The notes under the pieces were generated by a model, which had not been told where the DNA came from, searched no databases, and saw only the letters and a program-made list of their open reading frames with translations. Below are positions 11,063-24,907 of a stretch of DNA of 64,000 nt, in pieces. Numbering within the stretch: position 1 is the first letter of the stretch; the number at the start of each line of letters is the position of its first letter. The stretch comes from Paralvinella palmiformis (lineage: Eukaryota > Annelida > Polychaeta > Terebellida > Alvinellidae), in assembly GCA_025642065.1 (NCBI GenBank), contig JAODUP010000721.1, forward strand, positions 171,501 to 235,500. The letters run 5' to 3'. A program made the position numbers and the translations under genes.

Positions 11063-14000
11063 ATGAGTTCTCCGACAAAACGACCGTGCAGCTATAGTGA
11101 GGATTTTGAACCCAAAAGGTTAAAAAAGTCAGACACTAATGGCATGGGTATGTATATCTCAAGGTGAATTAAACATGATATTTATGTAGCACTTTATTCT
11201 CTTGTCTTTATTCAGTCGTGGATAAACAGTTAATGTTTTAAAACTTTGTGTTCACGCTCCAACATAAATATAACCCCATGCAAGAAGTAAAAAAAGCATT
11301 TGCTGAATATTACTCCTAGCAGGTAGTCTGACAGACTCTAGTGATGAAGATCATGTGGCACCAGGATTTGGTTTTGGCGCCAAAACGTCTTATGCTGGTT
11401 TCTTGGGAGCTGGAAAGAATACAATTGAACCGGAACATCACCCTGGTGAATCAGCACCTTCAGACAACAATGAAGGCTCATATTCGGGGTTTGGCACTTC
11501 ATCTGCTGATTCACATAGTGAATCAGATACTGCGGAAAGACATTCATCTGCTGTGAAGCTACAACAGCAGCACCTGTCCCCAGATGCACTGAGGAAAGTC
11601 AGTGATACCAAAGTCATTTATAGTGATGCTGCAGCAAAAATGATGGTGAGGCTGTGTTTATGTGTACTAGTTCTGATAATGTGCATTACTCAAAAAATTA
11701 TTCAGAACAGTGCATAATTAATCCTGTTAAATAAAACAAAATGGTTTGAAACAGATTATCGAATCTTATGATTTAAACATTTATTAATAATCTATTTGTC
11801 TTACTTTTAGGCCAAAATGGGCTACAAGGAAGGCAAGGGTCTTGGCAAAAATCAGCAAGGTCGAGCCACAATCATCGAGACTTCCATGCAAAAGGGACGT
11901 AGAGGTCTTGGCCATGGTGTCAAAGGCTTTGAGAAAGCAGATGTTGAGTGGGACTTTGACAATGAAGAGGTATGTCATGAGTTATGTTAACAGTTAATAA
12001 CTAACAAACGGTTTTATTGGTTGGTTTAAATTTATGTGGAAATGAAAAAAGGCTTTTTGCAATGAACAATGCTGTAGTGTTGAATGGAATTATTATTAGA
12101 CAGGTTGTGGAATTCAGTCATTTTACTAAATGACACATTTTAGTCTAGAAAATTGTTTACCCTTCCTTCAGTTCTAAACAGCTGCTTCCATGATGACATT
12201 TGTAGTGCACTGCACTGCAGATTGTCAGTAGTGGAATTGAGTCCCAATCTCAACTGTGTGTGTGGAGAATATTTAATTTGATTACTCTAGAAAGTTGTCC
12301 TTTGGTCTAGGCTAAAATCTCATTTAGCCAACTTGGCTTAAGAGCCAAAATTTCTTTTAGCCAAATGAAAATTGGATTAGCCATTTTGTGCATTGCATGA
12401 AATTTGTTTTAAATTTAAGCTATAAATTTAGAAGCACATAAATAATGGTGAAATGTACTATAGTAATCCTTGGCGTTTTGGATAAAAATACCAATCACCA
12501 ATGGTCTGTTGATCCTTGGTGCTTAAGTCATCTTTTCCACTGACAAAAACATTTGACGTCTTGGCACTTACACATATTTTGCACCTGAACAGTCTATTTT
12601 ATTAATTAACCAAGGAAAGGTCATGAACCAGTCAGCTTTTATAAGTTGTGGCTTTGTAAGCTCACAATTTTGCTGTTTTTTTCTTTCCCCATTTGTACAT
12701 TCCTGATTTTGCTTTCGATTCATAATTAAGAAATTTATATAAATGTACACAAGTAAAAATGACAACAATTCCAACAATATTTAGGTTTACCAGATAACAG
12801 TTTGCTCAGGTGTTATGTTACATTGAGAAAGATTGTTGTCTTTCATTGTGAAATCCCGCCAAATTGTTTGGGAAAGACTTATCCCTGGCATTATTATTCT
12901 GGATTCCCCATCCAATTTTGTACTGAATTGTTTCATGGAGCATTTCCATTTACCTCATATGCAGCCATTGACAGCTGCAGGACAAATCATATGCCGCATA
13001 TGGAAGCCCTCTCATCCATTTTTTCCGTATACGCATGCAGCTTATATGGAATCTTAAAGCTGATATTCCATATACGCGGTTTATGCGAATGTGTATGTGA
13101 CATTGCAGTAACTATGTGTTTTTGAACACCTTGGGAAAGCCTGTCTGGGTCGTAAAATTTAGGATTCATCTGTCCAATTTGCATGAATTGCTACATTGAG
13201 CAATCCATTTTGGATATTCATTTATATGGAAGCACACAAATCATATACCGCAAGGTCACATATGCATTCGCCTACCGCATATATGGAATCTCAGTTTAAT
13301 CTTTAATATGGAACTCTCCACCTTTCCGATATGTCCGGTACTGGCAATGTTTGTATATATGAAGTAAAGTTGAGATTTCATATACACGATATACGTAATA
13401 AACCATGCGAATGTGACATTGCTTGGCATATGCGATGTTGCTGTCCAGTTGTTTCTGACACTCGACTTGGACTGTTGAATCTAGAATTTTATGACCCGGA
13501 GTGGTAAAATTATGGATTCACTTGTCCAATTCCCATTCTCACCAATTGCTACACAGTGTGATCCATTTTGTTGCATTCCCAAATCGCATATGCAGTCACG
13601 CATATAGAATCATGTTTGTACATTTATATGTTTTCCATTTTTTTGTTGCATTCACATAATGCATATATGAAATCTCAGATCAAGTGTTGTCGTGTTTGCG
13701 TTTCCACCAATTTGGCTAGGGTCCATTTTTTTCTTTCGCCATTTGGAAATCGGTTTTGCCTATGGCGCAATTGGCAATCAACAGCGCTAGCCTAGCTTTG
13801 GTCATATGTCTTGAGCATGTCCTATGCGAAAGCTTAATAAAATGTTTAAATATTGCTCTTTATGGCCACATTTCTGGACACATTAGGTTAAATAGCATAA
13901 GATATCTCCAAAAGCAATGAGGTACGGTGAAATAGGAAACACCCTTATGACACAGCCTAGCTCGGGTTTAAATCCAGATCCATTAGTTCTACGCCCAACC

Positions 14001-17000
14001 ATGCTACCAGTTAGGCCATGTTGACACTCCTACTAACTCTTTAACAAAACACACATATCCGTTCAGATCTAACTGTATGCTTATTAGCTTATTTAACAAC
14101 ATGTTGTTGGGATATACAATTAGGTGCTTCTGTTTTGGATTGTCAGGAAATTGTTTTCTTTAAAAAAAAACTTTAAAAGTACCAGTTGATCTCAGGCTTT
14201 TCTGATTGATGTATTGTGTATTTTTGTTTTAGAAACTGTGTTCTAGTGAACCGTGGTATAGTATTATACATTATTAGTCTATGTATAATAGCCAAATTAC
14301 TTTGTCCAGTAGTACTTTAAATGGTATGGTTTGTTATTAGACAAAGAACTAGCTGAAAATCCCCTGTTGTGCAGTAAGCATTTCCATACCTTGCATCAGT
14401 TACACTGAACAGTGAATGAATTGATAACTAGAGATTTAATGTATATTTGATTTACTAATTACCGAACGGCAAATGCATGCATTAGTTAATAGTTCATCAC
14501 GTGAAGTTCAGTAAGTTGATTATGGCTTGGCTGGTTTATACAATAGAAACTGTACTGAACTCTTAAATAGCCTAGAAATATTTATGGTGATGATTTACAT
14601 CACTGTTTTTTGTTGTTAATTTTAGATGGCATGTTGAAGTCTTTAACTTTGTAAGATACGTTCTTGTTTAATTCTTATGAAGTACCAATTTTCTCTAGAT
14701 ACCTTCAAAGAATATTGTCTCACCTTATTTGCATGGTGCTTCTGAAGTGAAAATGATGGAAGAATAATGTCATTTTGATTGGAGTCCCAAAGAGATTGAA
14801 ATAGACGATACAAATATTTTACTGATACATAATATTTTACCTGTTTTATCAACAGGTGCGCATTGAGGAACAGGTGACATGGATTCCTTCTTGTAATAAG
14901 CCTATTCCTACACTGGATGAAATGAGAACATGGATTAAAGAAGGCCCAGTAGGTGTTATGATTTCATGTTTAAACTATTTGTTTACGTTCTTATGTCTAG
15001 TCTCCTCAATTTCAAACTAGAGAAAACCAATTATTTAAAAATTACACTTTTTTCGTTTGCAGAAAAAAAAGATCTTAGATGATGAAATAGAGTTTATTTC
15101 TGAAAAAACATTGACTGATGTGTTAAAATGTAAGGTTGGTATACTTAAGTGTTGTTCGTATTAGATGTTCTTGGTAATTTGTTTTTCATGCTTCATACTT
15201 TTTTTAAAAGATTCTCTTATATAATAATGTTTTTACAAATGATATAAATATGTGTCTCAAATATAATCAATTAATTTCTTACTAGTATGCATTTCCTTAA
15301 AATGGCATAGCATTTTCTACTAAATAGAAGAAATACTGAAGAATCAATTTAACTTTCCAGGTCTATTTTTTCTTTGAATATTAAGTAAATGCTTGAAAAT
15401 ATGTCCCTCACTGCTGAATCACTGGTAAAAAAGCTTTTTCTCAGCATTTGCTCAATTTCTAAGACAATGTTCGGATCACATTTATTTCTAATGCAGAATG
15501 TTTATGAAACAGTTCTATAGGAAGTTCTGCTAAAATGTCTTGACAAATACACATCGGTATAGTAGGATGGTTAGAAATGATCTAAGCTCTTAACAATTTC
15601 AACTTCTAACCTGTCATGATGCTATCCCATGAGAACGAAAGTGACAGCATAAAGAAATAAGGATTTGGTGATTCTACAAATCTTTAGAAACAAATATTTA
15701 GCAAAATATGTTTTGTTAATTGTTGGAATACATTTAGCTACATTTAGATGTTCAGCAAAAATATGAAAATAATGCAGACAACTTTATACCCAAACCCTTT
15801 ACTTGTTTTTGAAGTATGGTAATATATTGGCTGCAGTTTAACATACTGTATTATTTGCCCTTGAATTTGATGAAATGTTTTTGTACTGTGGCTTGATCTT
15901 CTATTTTGGCTAAATAAAACATTTAGCAAACTTGGAAATTTTCAATAATTAATGATATTATATTATTTTATTTAAGTAGTAAGGTATCATATGTGCTCAA
16001 TGGGAATATTTTCTATGACAGAGTATTTTTGATAATTTGGAAGATGAAGAGATGCGTCGAGCCAGAACCAGGTCAAATCCTTATGAAACAATACGTGGAG
16101 TAATCTTCCAAAACAGGTACAAAAGTTTGAATATAAATAAATAAACTGCTTATGATAAATAGACAGTATAATAATACAAAAGAATTGTTCTATTTCAGTC
16201 TGTTTATTTAAGATTTAAACCTATTTAGATCATAGAAAAACAGTCATTTAAGTCAATTGTCAATTATGGTAGATAATAATTTGAAATGCAATTTCACCAC
16301 ATTGGACATAACTTCAAATGAATTTGTTTCATGTATATATTGACTACTGCTTATTATGCACACATACACGCACACACACATATATATATATAATGGCCGA
16401 AATGGCAGTTATGTTACGTGGCTTAGTTCCCTCAAATGAGGGAGACACATATGGTCTGTAATTTACTGCTTCACCATGGGGACTAATTCTAAATAAATTT
16501 AGAATTTACAATATATGGCATATTCGTTTTGGAGAAAACCTTCCCAAATAAAAATCATACAGTTATTTGTGTGGAAGATTTACATAATGCGTACAGTGCT
16601 TTTAACCATTTCCCCTCCTTCTACTTAAAGAATCACCCTATTTAGAGTTTTAGTAAGCAGCTATGGCCAGTTGACTACCATACACACATTGCATTAACTA
16701 TTTACCAAATTCCCTGAGCCCATTTGCCACTGATAGTTGTGCATATTCACTATGCACAATTGCTACAGTGTAAGATAGTTTGCATTTAAATAGTTTTATC
16801 TTTTTGGCCTCTGACTGGCATTTGACAAGTACGTGTAGTTTCTGTTAAACTGATATCATGTGAGTTACTGCTAATTGTCATTGATAATATCAAAGCAAAC
16901 ATTCCCCCCATTAAGTATTTATGGAGCTGCTTTTTCAATTGAATTATTATCTATGCTATATTTAGAAAGTAGTTGAAGAACCAGCATGATGTGAATCCTG

Positions 17001-20000
17001 CCAACTACAAACAGCAGTAGGAACTACCAACCTGTCTCATATTCCATATAATAATTAACAATTCCATAAACTAATAAAGCCGCAAACATCTAGATGTAGT
17101 TTGGGCTAGTAAGGTGTATTTTTCACTAGTCCTGCTATCTGCTGCCTTAAGCAGTACTTATGTCACTAGACCCGTAGTCTATACTAGCTAAACATTTGTT
17201 TGATGTAATTTAGTTGTCTGATTTTTTGGAGAATATACACCATAAATCTTGTTTATTTTAATGTTTTGTGTGGGAAAAGTTTCAGAATTAATCAATTATT
17301 AGGATTTTAGAATATGGGAATATTTTCAGTCCTTTTTTTCTGTCTATCCTGTATCCATCTGCTGTCTGCCTGCCTGTCTTCTATCTTATTCTATGCTATG
17401 GCGCAGGTGGTAGGATACTGGAAACTTTTGAGTTATGGTATCTAATACCATTGTTCCTTGTCTCTGTTATGCAGGCATGGGGTACTCATAATTGGTAATC
17501 GTAACTTATTATAATTGATTACACAATCTCAAATAATCATAATCACCATTTCTAGATGCAGTGTAATCATAATTAATTACATTATATCATTGCCAAAACA
17601 TCTATATTATCACAGACTTGAGAAAGCAGTATTATGTGCCCCCCCCCCCCATCCCAACATGGAGTATGTTTATAAATTTATTTTTTGTATATATTTTAAT
17701 TATCCTATATAATGCATAGAACTTACCCAACTGTAGTCATGCCATACATGGTGCATCTTGTTGCTAAATGTATATTTCCCAAATATTAAACAATGCCAAT
17801 TGTGGGATAATGGATCTAAATCAAATATTAATGTGCTTGTGAATATGAGGTCTTTGTCTATATCATAAATATGTCCAGCTGTTATCTTGTTGTAAAGACA
17901 ATCAGCCAGCCCAGTGTTCCTATGGTAACAATTACAGCTAAATAGTTGGTGGTTTAATTAGTGGATTTCGCTGTTGTGTTCTATAATGCATTGTAATTTT
18001 CCCTGGTTCTTTGATGCGATTGCAATTAATGATATAAGCAATGGGGAATGAATTCACTGCCAAATGTTTAACTGCTAATTGACTTGGCTGATAAATGACA
18101 TGAGGGATTAAGCTGGGGATAATGATGAGGTACTGTTGAGTTAATAGTGATGATTATCTGCGTTTGCATTAACCTCGGTTATCTCAATAAATATTTGTGC
18201 ATTCGTGGCAAATGTATTACTTGTTCCTTTGCTTTATGGTGAATATTAATATGGGATCTACTTCTACAAATGTCCAGTGTTTTTATTTAGTACTTATGTC
18301 AGTATTATATACGTAGCTGAGTGAATAAAGATGAGTTATCATATTCATGTTTGTGTGATATACATTGTATTCATGATTACTTAAAATGTAATCAGAATTG
18401 TAATCAATTACACTAAGCATTAATGTAATCATAATAGTTGTATTCTGAAGTAACCATAAGTGTAATTGATTACTTTGGTCCTGTAATCACTCCTTGCCTG
18501 ACTCTGAGGTTTTTCATTAATCAATAAAAGGCTTTAATCTGATTATCTCTTTTCCATATGGAGTAGTCGTCCTTTAGCTATGTAGTCCATCAAACCAAAC
18601 ATTGATAATTGTATCAGTGTTATCTTTGCAGAGCTGCTATGAAGATGGCCAACATGGATGCAGTGACTGAATTTATGTTCACAGAGCCAAAGGATACAAA
18701 TGGGGTAACTCTCACTTGATTAATGATTAGCTTGAAATCTATTATCCCCTTTCCTGAGCTATCTCTTCTCACTGACTAAAATTTAATTTTTGTTAAATTA
18801 TTCAGTAGAGTGAGTCTTATACTGAATATAGTATCTGCAATTCATTTGATTTCATCATCAAATAGTAGTGGACCTGTTTGCACAAATGGACTGTTACCTA
18901 TGAAAGATGAATTACTGAAATTGAATTATAAGTGCAAGGATGCAGGTCCTCCATCTTTACAAGAGTACCAGTACATAGTATTGATATCCCATGTTAGTTA
19001 AAATTTAAATAAAAGTGGGTGGATCAGGAGGAGGAGGGTGTACCATAAAAATGTCAATAATTGATCATACAATGGATAAATATTATATTTTTTTTGGCGT
19101 GTATCTTGATTTATTACCTTTAAATCTTGTATAGTTTATCCTGGAAATGGTAATTTTGTCCTGGAAATGTCCTGGAAAATAATATTTCCTTAACTATGGG
19201 AACCATGTATATAATGTTGTATACTACTGTTGATAATAGTTAATAATAATGTATTTTTCCTGCTTGGCCATTTCTGAGAAAATGTGTTTTATATCTTCTT
19301 TATACCCCATCTATAACATTATCTTTACCCAGCATTCACTTGTTCGTGCTGATGAGCTGTTGTATTTTGCTGATATCTGTGCTGGTCCTGGAGGATTCTC
19401 AGAATATATTTTATGGAGAAAGAAGTGGGAAGCGAAAGGTTTTGGGTTTACACTGAAGGGGCCATGTGATTTTAAGCTAGAAGAGTTCTTTGCAGCATCC
19501 AGTGAATTCTTTGAGCCCCATTATGGTAAGTAACTGCTAACAATAATAATAATAAATATAACCTTTTTTAAGTGTTACATTTCAGAAGTACATTATAATT
19601 AATAAAATAGTGCATGTTTAACAGATTTCAATATTAAATAATGATAAAACAGAACACACTATTGTTATTACCCGAGATGACAAAAAGATCAGTCTTACAT
19701 AAACAGCGTTTCCCCTGCTATATAACATGCTGGGTGACCTGCCTCACTCAAATACATCTACATCCCCTCGCCACAAATATGCCGAAATCGCTGTGTCGTT
19801 GCTATTTTAGGAATGCACTATTTTTATTTCACAACGTTTCATTGTCATTAAGCGGTATACAATGATGCCACAAAATCACTTGCATTTCTGCAGCATCGTG
19901 CATTTAGCAATGATGTATTTTAAGCTAAGATTCCACATACGCATTATGGGGAATGCGGATTCGGCAAAAATGGAAAAGCATGTAAATGGACAAGATCCTC

Positions 20001-23000
20001 CATATGTCCGGATGTGGTATGCGATTTCAGTGGAGTAACTTGGGTTTTGGTTGCCCTGTGCGTTAGCCAAATTGGCCATCATCTTCCTTAATGTAACAGA
20101 CCTTTGACAGCAGCAAACACACATACACTGTACATAAAAGATTTTCCTACTGCATCACTACAAATGGTGCCAACTTTAAAATTAATCCATTTGAAAAACA
20201 AGCATTACAAAAAATACCTCAAAACCACAGGAAAATAATAAAATTATAGTCTTGCCACCCAAGCCTGAACGTAGCTGCTCTGTGCGGGCCACACACACCC
20301 CAGGTTAAGCCATCGTATGATTTGTCATGTGGATATGTTTCAGTCTGGATGTGGCAAACTGAATTGCTCCATGTAATGATTGGTACGGCAAGTTTGTACA
20401 AAACTGATGGGGGAATCCAGAAAAAAACTGTTGAAGCCGGTTTATGTTTATGTCATCCACCCACCAGCGGTGTTTTCTTTGCTTATTACATTTTTTGGGC
20501 CATATTCCTGAATAAGCATTCTAAGGATGTAACAACAGGATATTGCTTTAATAATAATTTGGTGGCATTTATAATGTGTAAATCTGTTATGGGGAGTAAC
20601 TGACACACACACACACCACGCCTCTGTTTTTTTTGGCTACAGTGTTGTTTCTAGGATCTAGCCAATGTGGGGAGCTCCCCCTTAGGTTTTTAAATTGTGG
20701 GGGATGGCATGAAAACCATTCAGGGGTGTGATCGTATGCCCCAAGGAATTTTTGAGGTATTTATACACATAGTTTTAAAGTGTAAGCATAATTAAATATA
20801 TGCCTACTTAATTATATCTGTAACATGAAAAACAAGACTACACAAATGCTTCCAACTTTTAATGATGAGACTTGTTGTTATATATTCTGTGGGCTTTCTT
20901 CTCCTTCCACATATTTATAGCTAGCTCATAGTCAAAGTCAGCCACAAAAATTTTGATATTTTAATTGTCATCAACACATTGAGATGTTTTTCTTTTAATT
21001 TGTTACAACAACTTGTCTTGGTGGAGTTTTGGCAACTAAACTCATGCTTGCATTCAGCAGTCTGGTGTGGCATTATTAAAACTGATCTGGCCAAGGTAAG
21101 TAGATCGGGAAAGTTGGCTGCATGGTATTGATGAAGCAGCTGTCACAATACTTGGAGATTATCCCGAGGATAATGTTCAGCAAGTGTAACTTTTTTTACA
21201 AAGATTATATTCTTCTCTGTATTTAATTGTATCAATGATGGGAAAACTTTTGACATCCTTATATGTCTTCTCGTTAGACTGGTGATTTATGAGAATATCA
21301 AGCTCTTTTGAGCCAAATTCCTGCTTGCCATCTTCAGAGAGGGTTATGTTCATTGACAAATTTTCACAAAACTGGACACAAACATTTGAAGATTCCTTTG
21401 TCATTTCCTTGCTGAATGATAACTTGAATGCATCACCATTGCTTGAATCCACCACCATTTTACAATCACAATGCTCCTATCAAAAGTCAGGATTATCCCT
21501 TTGCACCAGACTGCCTTGGAACCATTCACACATAAAATAATAGTGATGGGGATACCATGAATGCACACGGGCGCCTCCGTGGTCTAGCGGTAGTGTGTTG
21601 GACTACAGATCACTACCACCCATGTTCAAATCTCGGCGTGGGCATATCTGAAGGTTGTTTCGTCTTTGACTTCGCCTCATTACCTTTGGAGGTCGCTTGG
21701 CCCATTTAGCCTACCTTGTGCACAAAAGTGGCCGTAAATCATCAATCATCATCATCACCATGAATGCACACAACACTTACAATATTGTGTCATGGGTTTT
21801 TAGTCTGCAACGTGTTGTACCCAGGGATTTTTTAATTTGTGCCATATGTTAAAATATCATGGGAATCCCACAAAATGCGTCCTAGAAGCAACACTGTTGC
21901 TATCCATTTTGTATTTCTATTGTATTGCCAATAATCTTCAGCCAAAAAGACTGAAAATGCATGGAAAACGTTGTTATGGAATTACACATACCACATGCCA
22001 TATGATACTTTGGGTAGAGAAGCAATAGGTAGGACCCCCATGTCTGAATTTGCACCTTTGGTGCTCGCCTGTACCACCTCACGCTCCCTTTTACCCATGG
22101 GAAACACTGCATGAACAATATTTTATTTGAATAATGTTGTGCTTTTATACAATTGTGTGCTACATTTCATTTGAATTAATATGTTCAATCATCAAAATGA
22201 AATATTATTATCCAGGTGTTGATGGCCTCAGTGGAGATGGTGATATCTACAGATTTGACAACCAAAAGGTCTTTAGGGAATTTGTATGGCAGAGTACAAA
22301 TGGAGCGGGTTTACACTTTGTTATGGCTGATGGGGTATGTATGGTTTGTCATCAGTGCTCAATTGTGCATTAACTACCAATTCTTATCAGTAACTTAGTA
22401 CATCAATATGTCTAATATGTGTTTATTTGTTAGCTGCTTATTTCAGGGATTTTCAGTTGAGGGACAGGAGAATATCCAGGAGATTTTGTCCAAGAGGCTG
22501 TACCTCTGCCAGTTCCTCGTTGCACTGTCACTGCTCAGAGTTGGTGAGTACTGCCTGACATTGATACCTCGCCGTACCCAAATATAAAATGGTTTTGATT
22601 GAATATGGTCTAATTTTCATTCTGGGTAATTCATTGCATTTAATTTAAGCTTTGGTTTATTTCTCATTCATGTATATTTTTTTATGAAGATGGTGATAAC
22701 ATAAATAAGTGTTTTTGGGGTATTTCTTTTATCTTACTGTTTATAGTAAATTACTCCATTGGTTACTACTGAGTTTTGTAAGCAGTTCATTCTCTGTGCT
22801 ATATTTTCTAGCAGGCACAAAGCAAATATGTAAACACTACCAAACCACTAAAAAGATTTGATTAAGATAGCTTAAATTGTGTAACAGAAACAAAGCAAAT
22901 CTGTAAAAACTACTAAACCACTAAAAATATTTGAGCTGTGAAACTTTAGCATTTAGTGTTTAGGCTTTACTTTTGTTGCTATTTCATGCAATATATATGA

Positions 23001-23412
23001 AATTGTAATGGAAACATTTTATGTCTTAGCTTTAAATAGGTCAGCGAAACAATAATAATTTTATAACCAGACATGCATTATATTTGGGGGGGGATTTCTT
23101 TAGCGATCTAAATTGTGATATTTTACTGATGTACAGCATTGCTTTCAGGAGGCCATTTTGTTTGTAAACTGTTTGACATCTTCACTCCATTCAGTGTTGG
23201 CCTTGTCTATTTGATGTTTAGAGCTTTTACCCGGGTATCTATCTTCAAACCAGTAACTAGTCGACCTGCCAATTCAGAGAGGTGAGGCAAATGTTTTAGT
23301 TACCCGTACAATTATAATGAACCAAGATGGTTAAACGTTTGTCTACAAAATGATGAATGGGCTTTTGTTAAAGATGTTTTATATTATATTACACACACAC
23401 AAACATACACAC

Positions 23413-23449
<37 letters not shown>

Positions 23450-24867
23450 GATACATAATATGTGAAGGGCTACGGCCTGGTGCTGAGGCAGTACATGACT
23501 ACATGTGTGAGATAAATGAAGTGATGGAGAGGACATTTTCAATGACACTCTCAGATCAAGATGTTGTAGAGGTGGTGCCGTTAGACATCGTAAAGGCTGA
23601 CCAAGAATTTCATAATTATATCTGTGAATCTAATGAACAGTGAGTATAGTTTTCATGTTTATGAACTGGCTCAGTGTTATTAAGTGGACAATTGCTGGCT
23701 GTCTTTTGGTTTTGAATTTTCTCAATTAATCTTTTCTGTCGGTGATAACAATTAAGATGACATGATGAAGTCTAGTGCAATTGGTGATGTTGACCAGCTG
23801 AACAATTTATGGATTATATAATGTGTTGGACCTGAATTTAGGAACTTCTTGATTGTTCAAGTCCATCAACTAATTATTGGTATTTCAGTCATTCAACAAA
23901 CCATATGTAAATATCTTGTTGAATGCTGATGGATGGATCACAGTGGATGATGTGTTTATAATTGACATAATGATAATAATAATAATGTAGATTTAATAAG
24001 GTGTCCTTACTGGAGCCATTCAAATGTGTTTTATATGTATGATGTATTTAAAATCCAATAAGAAATTTGAATTATCTGTATCATTAACTGATGAAGGCAG
24101 CAATAAACGGGTGAGATTTAAAGAAAATAATAAAACTTTTCAAGAGAAGACACTTCTAGTCTCTAAAAGCAATCTGTTTCACAAAGATGGGGTGTTACAC
24201 GAAACACACAATCACTATATTACTTGAGCCGAGATGTGGGTACCGTCAATAGTATCTTACTGGATGACCTGACTTTTTAGGATGACTTTCTAAGGTTCAT
24301 AACATGTCAGTGGTAGATGTCTAACCCCTATTATTTTCGAAACTTGTTTTGGGATAATAGTTTCATTTTTATCAATTGATATTGTTGGGTGTCTTGGTTG
24401 GTTTATTATCCAGCATAGATTTATTTAATCTGATTACCACACTTGCTGATTCTCAAACAGTGACAGTTTCTAGTTGACATTTATTTTTTTCAGTCTCGGC
24501 CAAATGCAAGCTCTTGCTCTGGTGAAGATACAGACATTTGCCCAGAATAAGTATGGATACAACTAAAACATTTAATTTATTAATAATTTAATACTACACA
24601 ATTACTTACATTGTTCTTAGCGTAATGATAAGTTATGCAATTATTATCCAACATTTGTTCAGATGGTAATTAATTTCCTTCTCGTTGACAGCAATCTTCA
24701 CGAACATCGGCAAGCTGATATACGAGGGAAGCTGTTAAAACTATGGGATGTAAGAAACATATTAACTTACCTGTACAGATTAAAATTATTACGGAATTCT
24801 CATCATTGGACTTTCAATTAGTTCCAGTATTATTAATTAGTATCAAGCGTTAGGAAAATATCATTTT

Positions 24868-24907
<40 letters not shown>

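Noticed and set aside
12850..13700. CRISPR-like or satellite array
   Set aside because: Only three strongly diverged units of unequal spacing in a eukaryotic intron; no regular repeat-spacer structure.
18810..19001. Additional CMTR1 exon between 18704 and 19333
   Set aside because: Flanking exons already join in phase and match the family without a gap; the frame there has no suitable acceptor and no similarity.
21570..21620. tRNA gene
   Set aside because: A and B boxes are good, but acceptor and anticodon stems do not pair and the body continues into a repeated SINE with target duplications.
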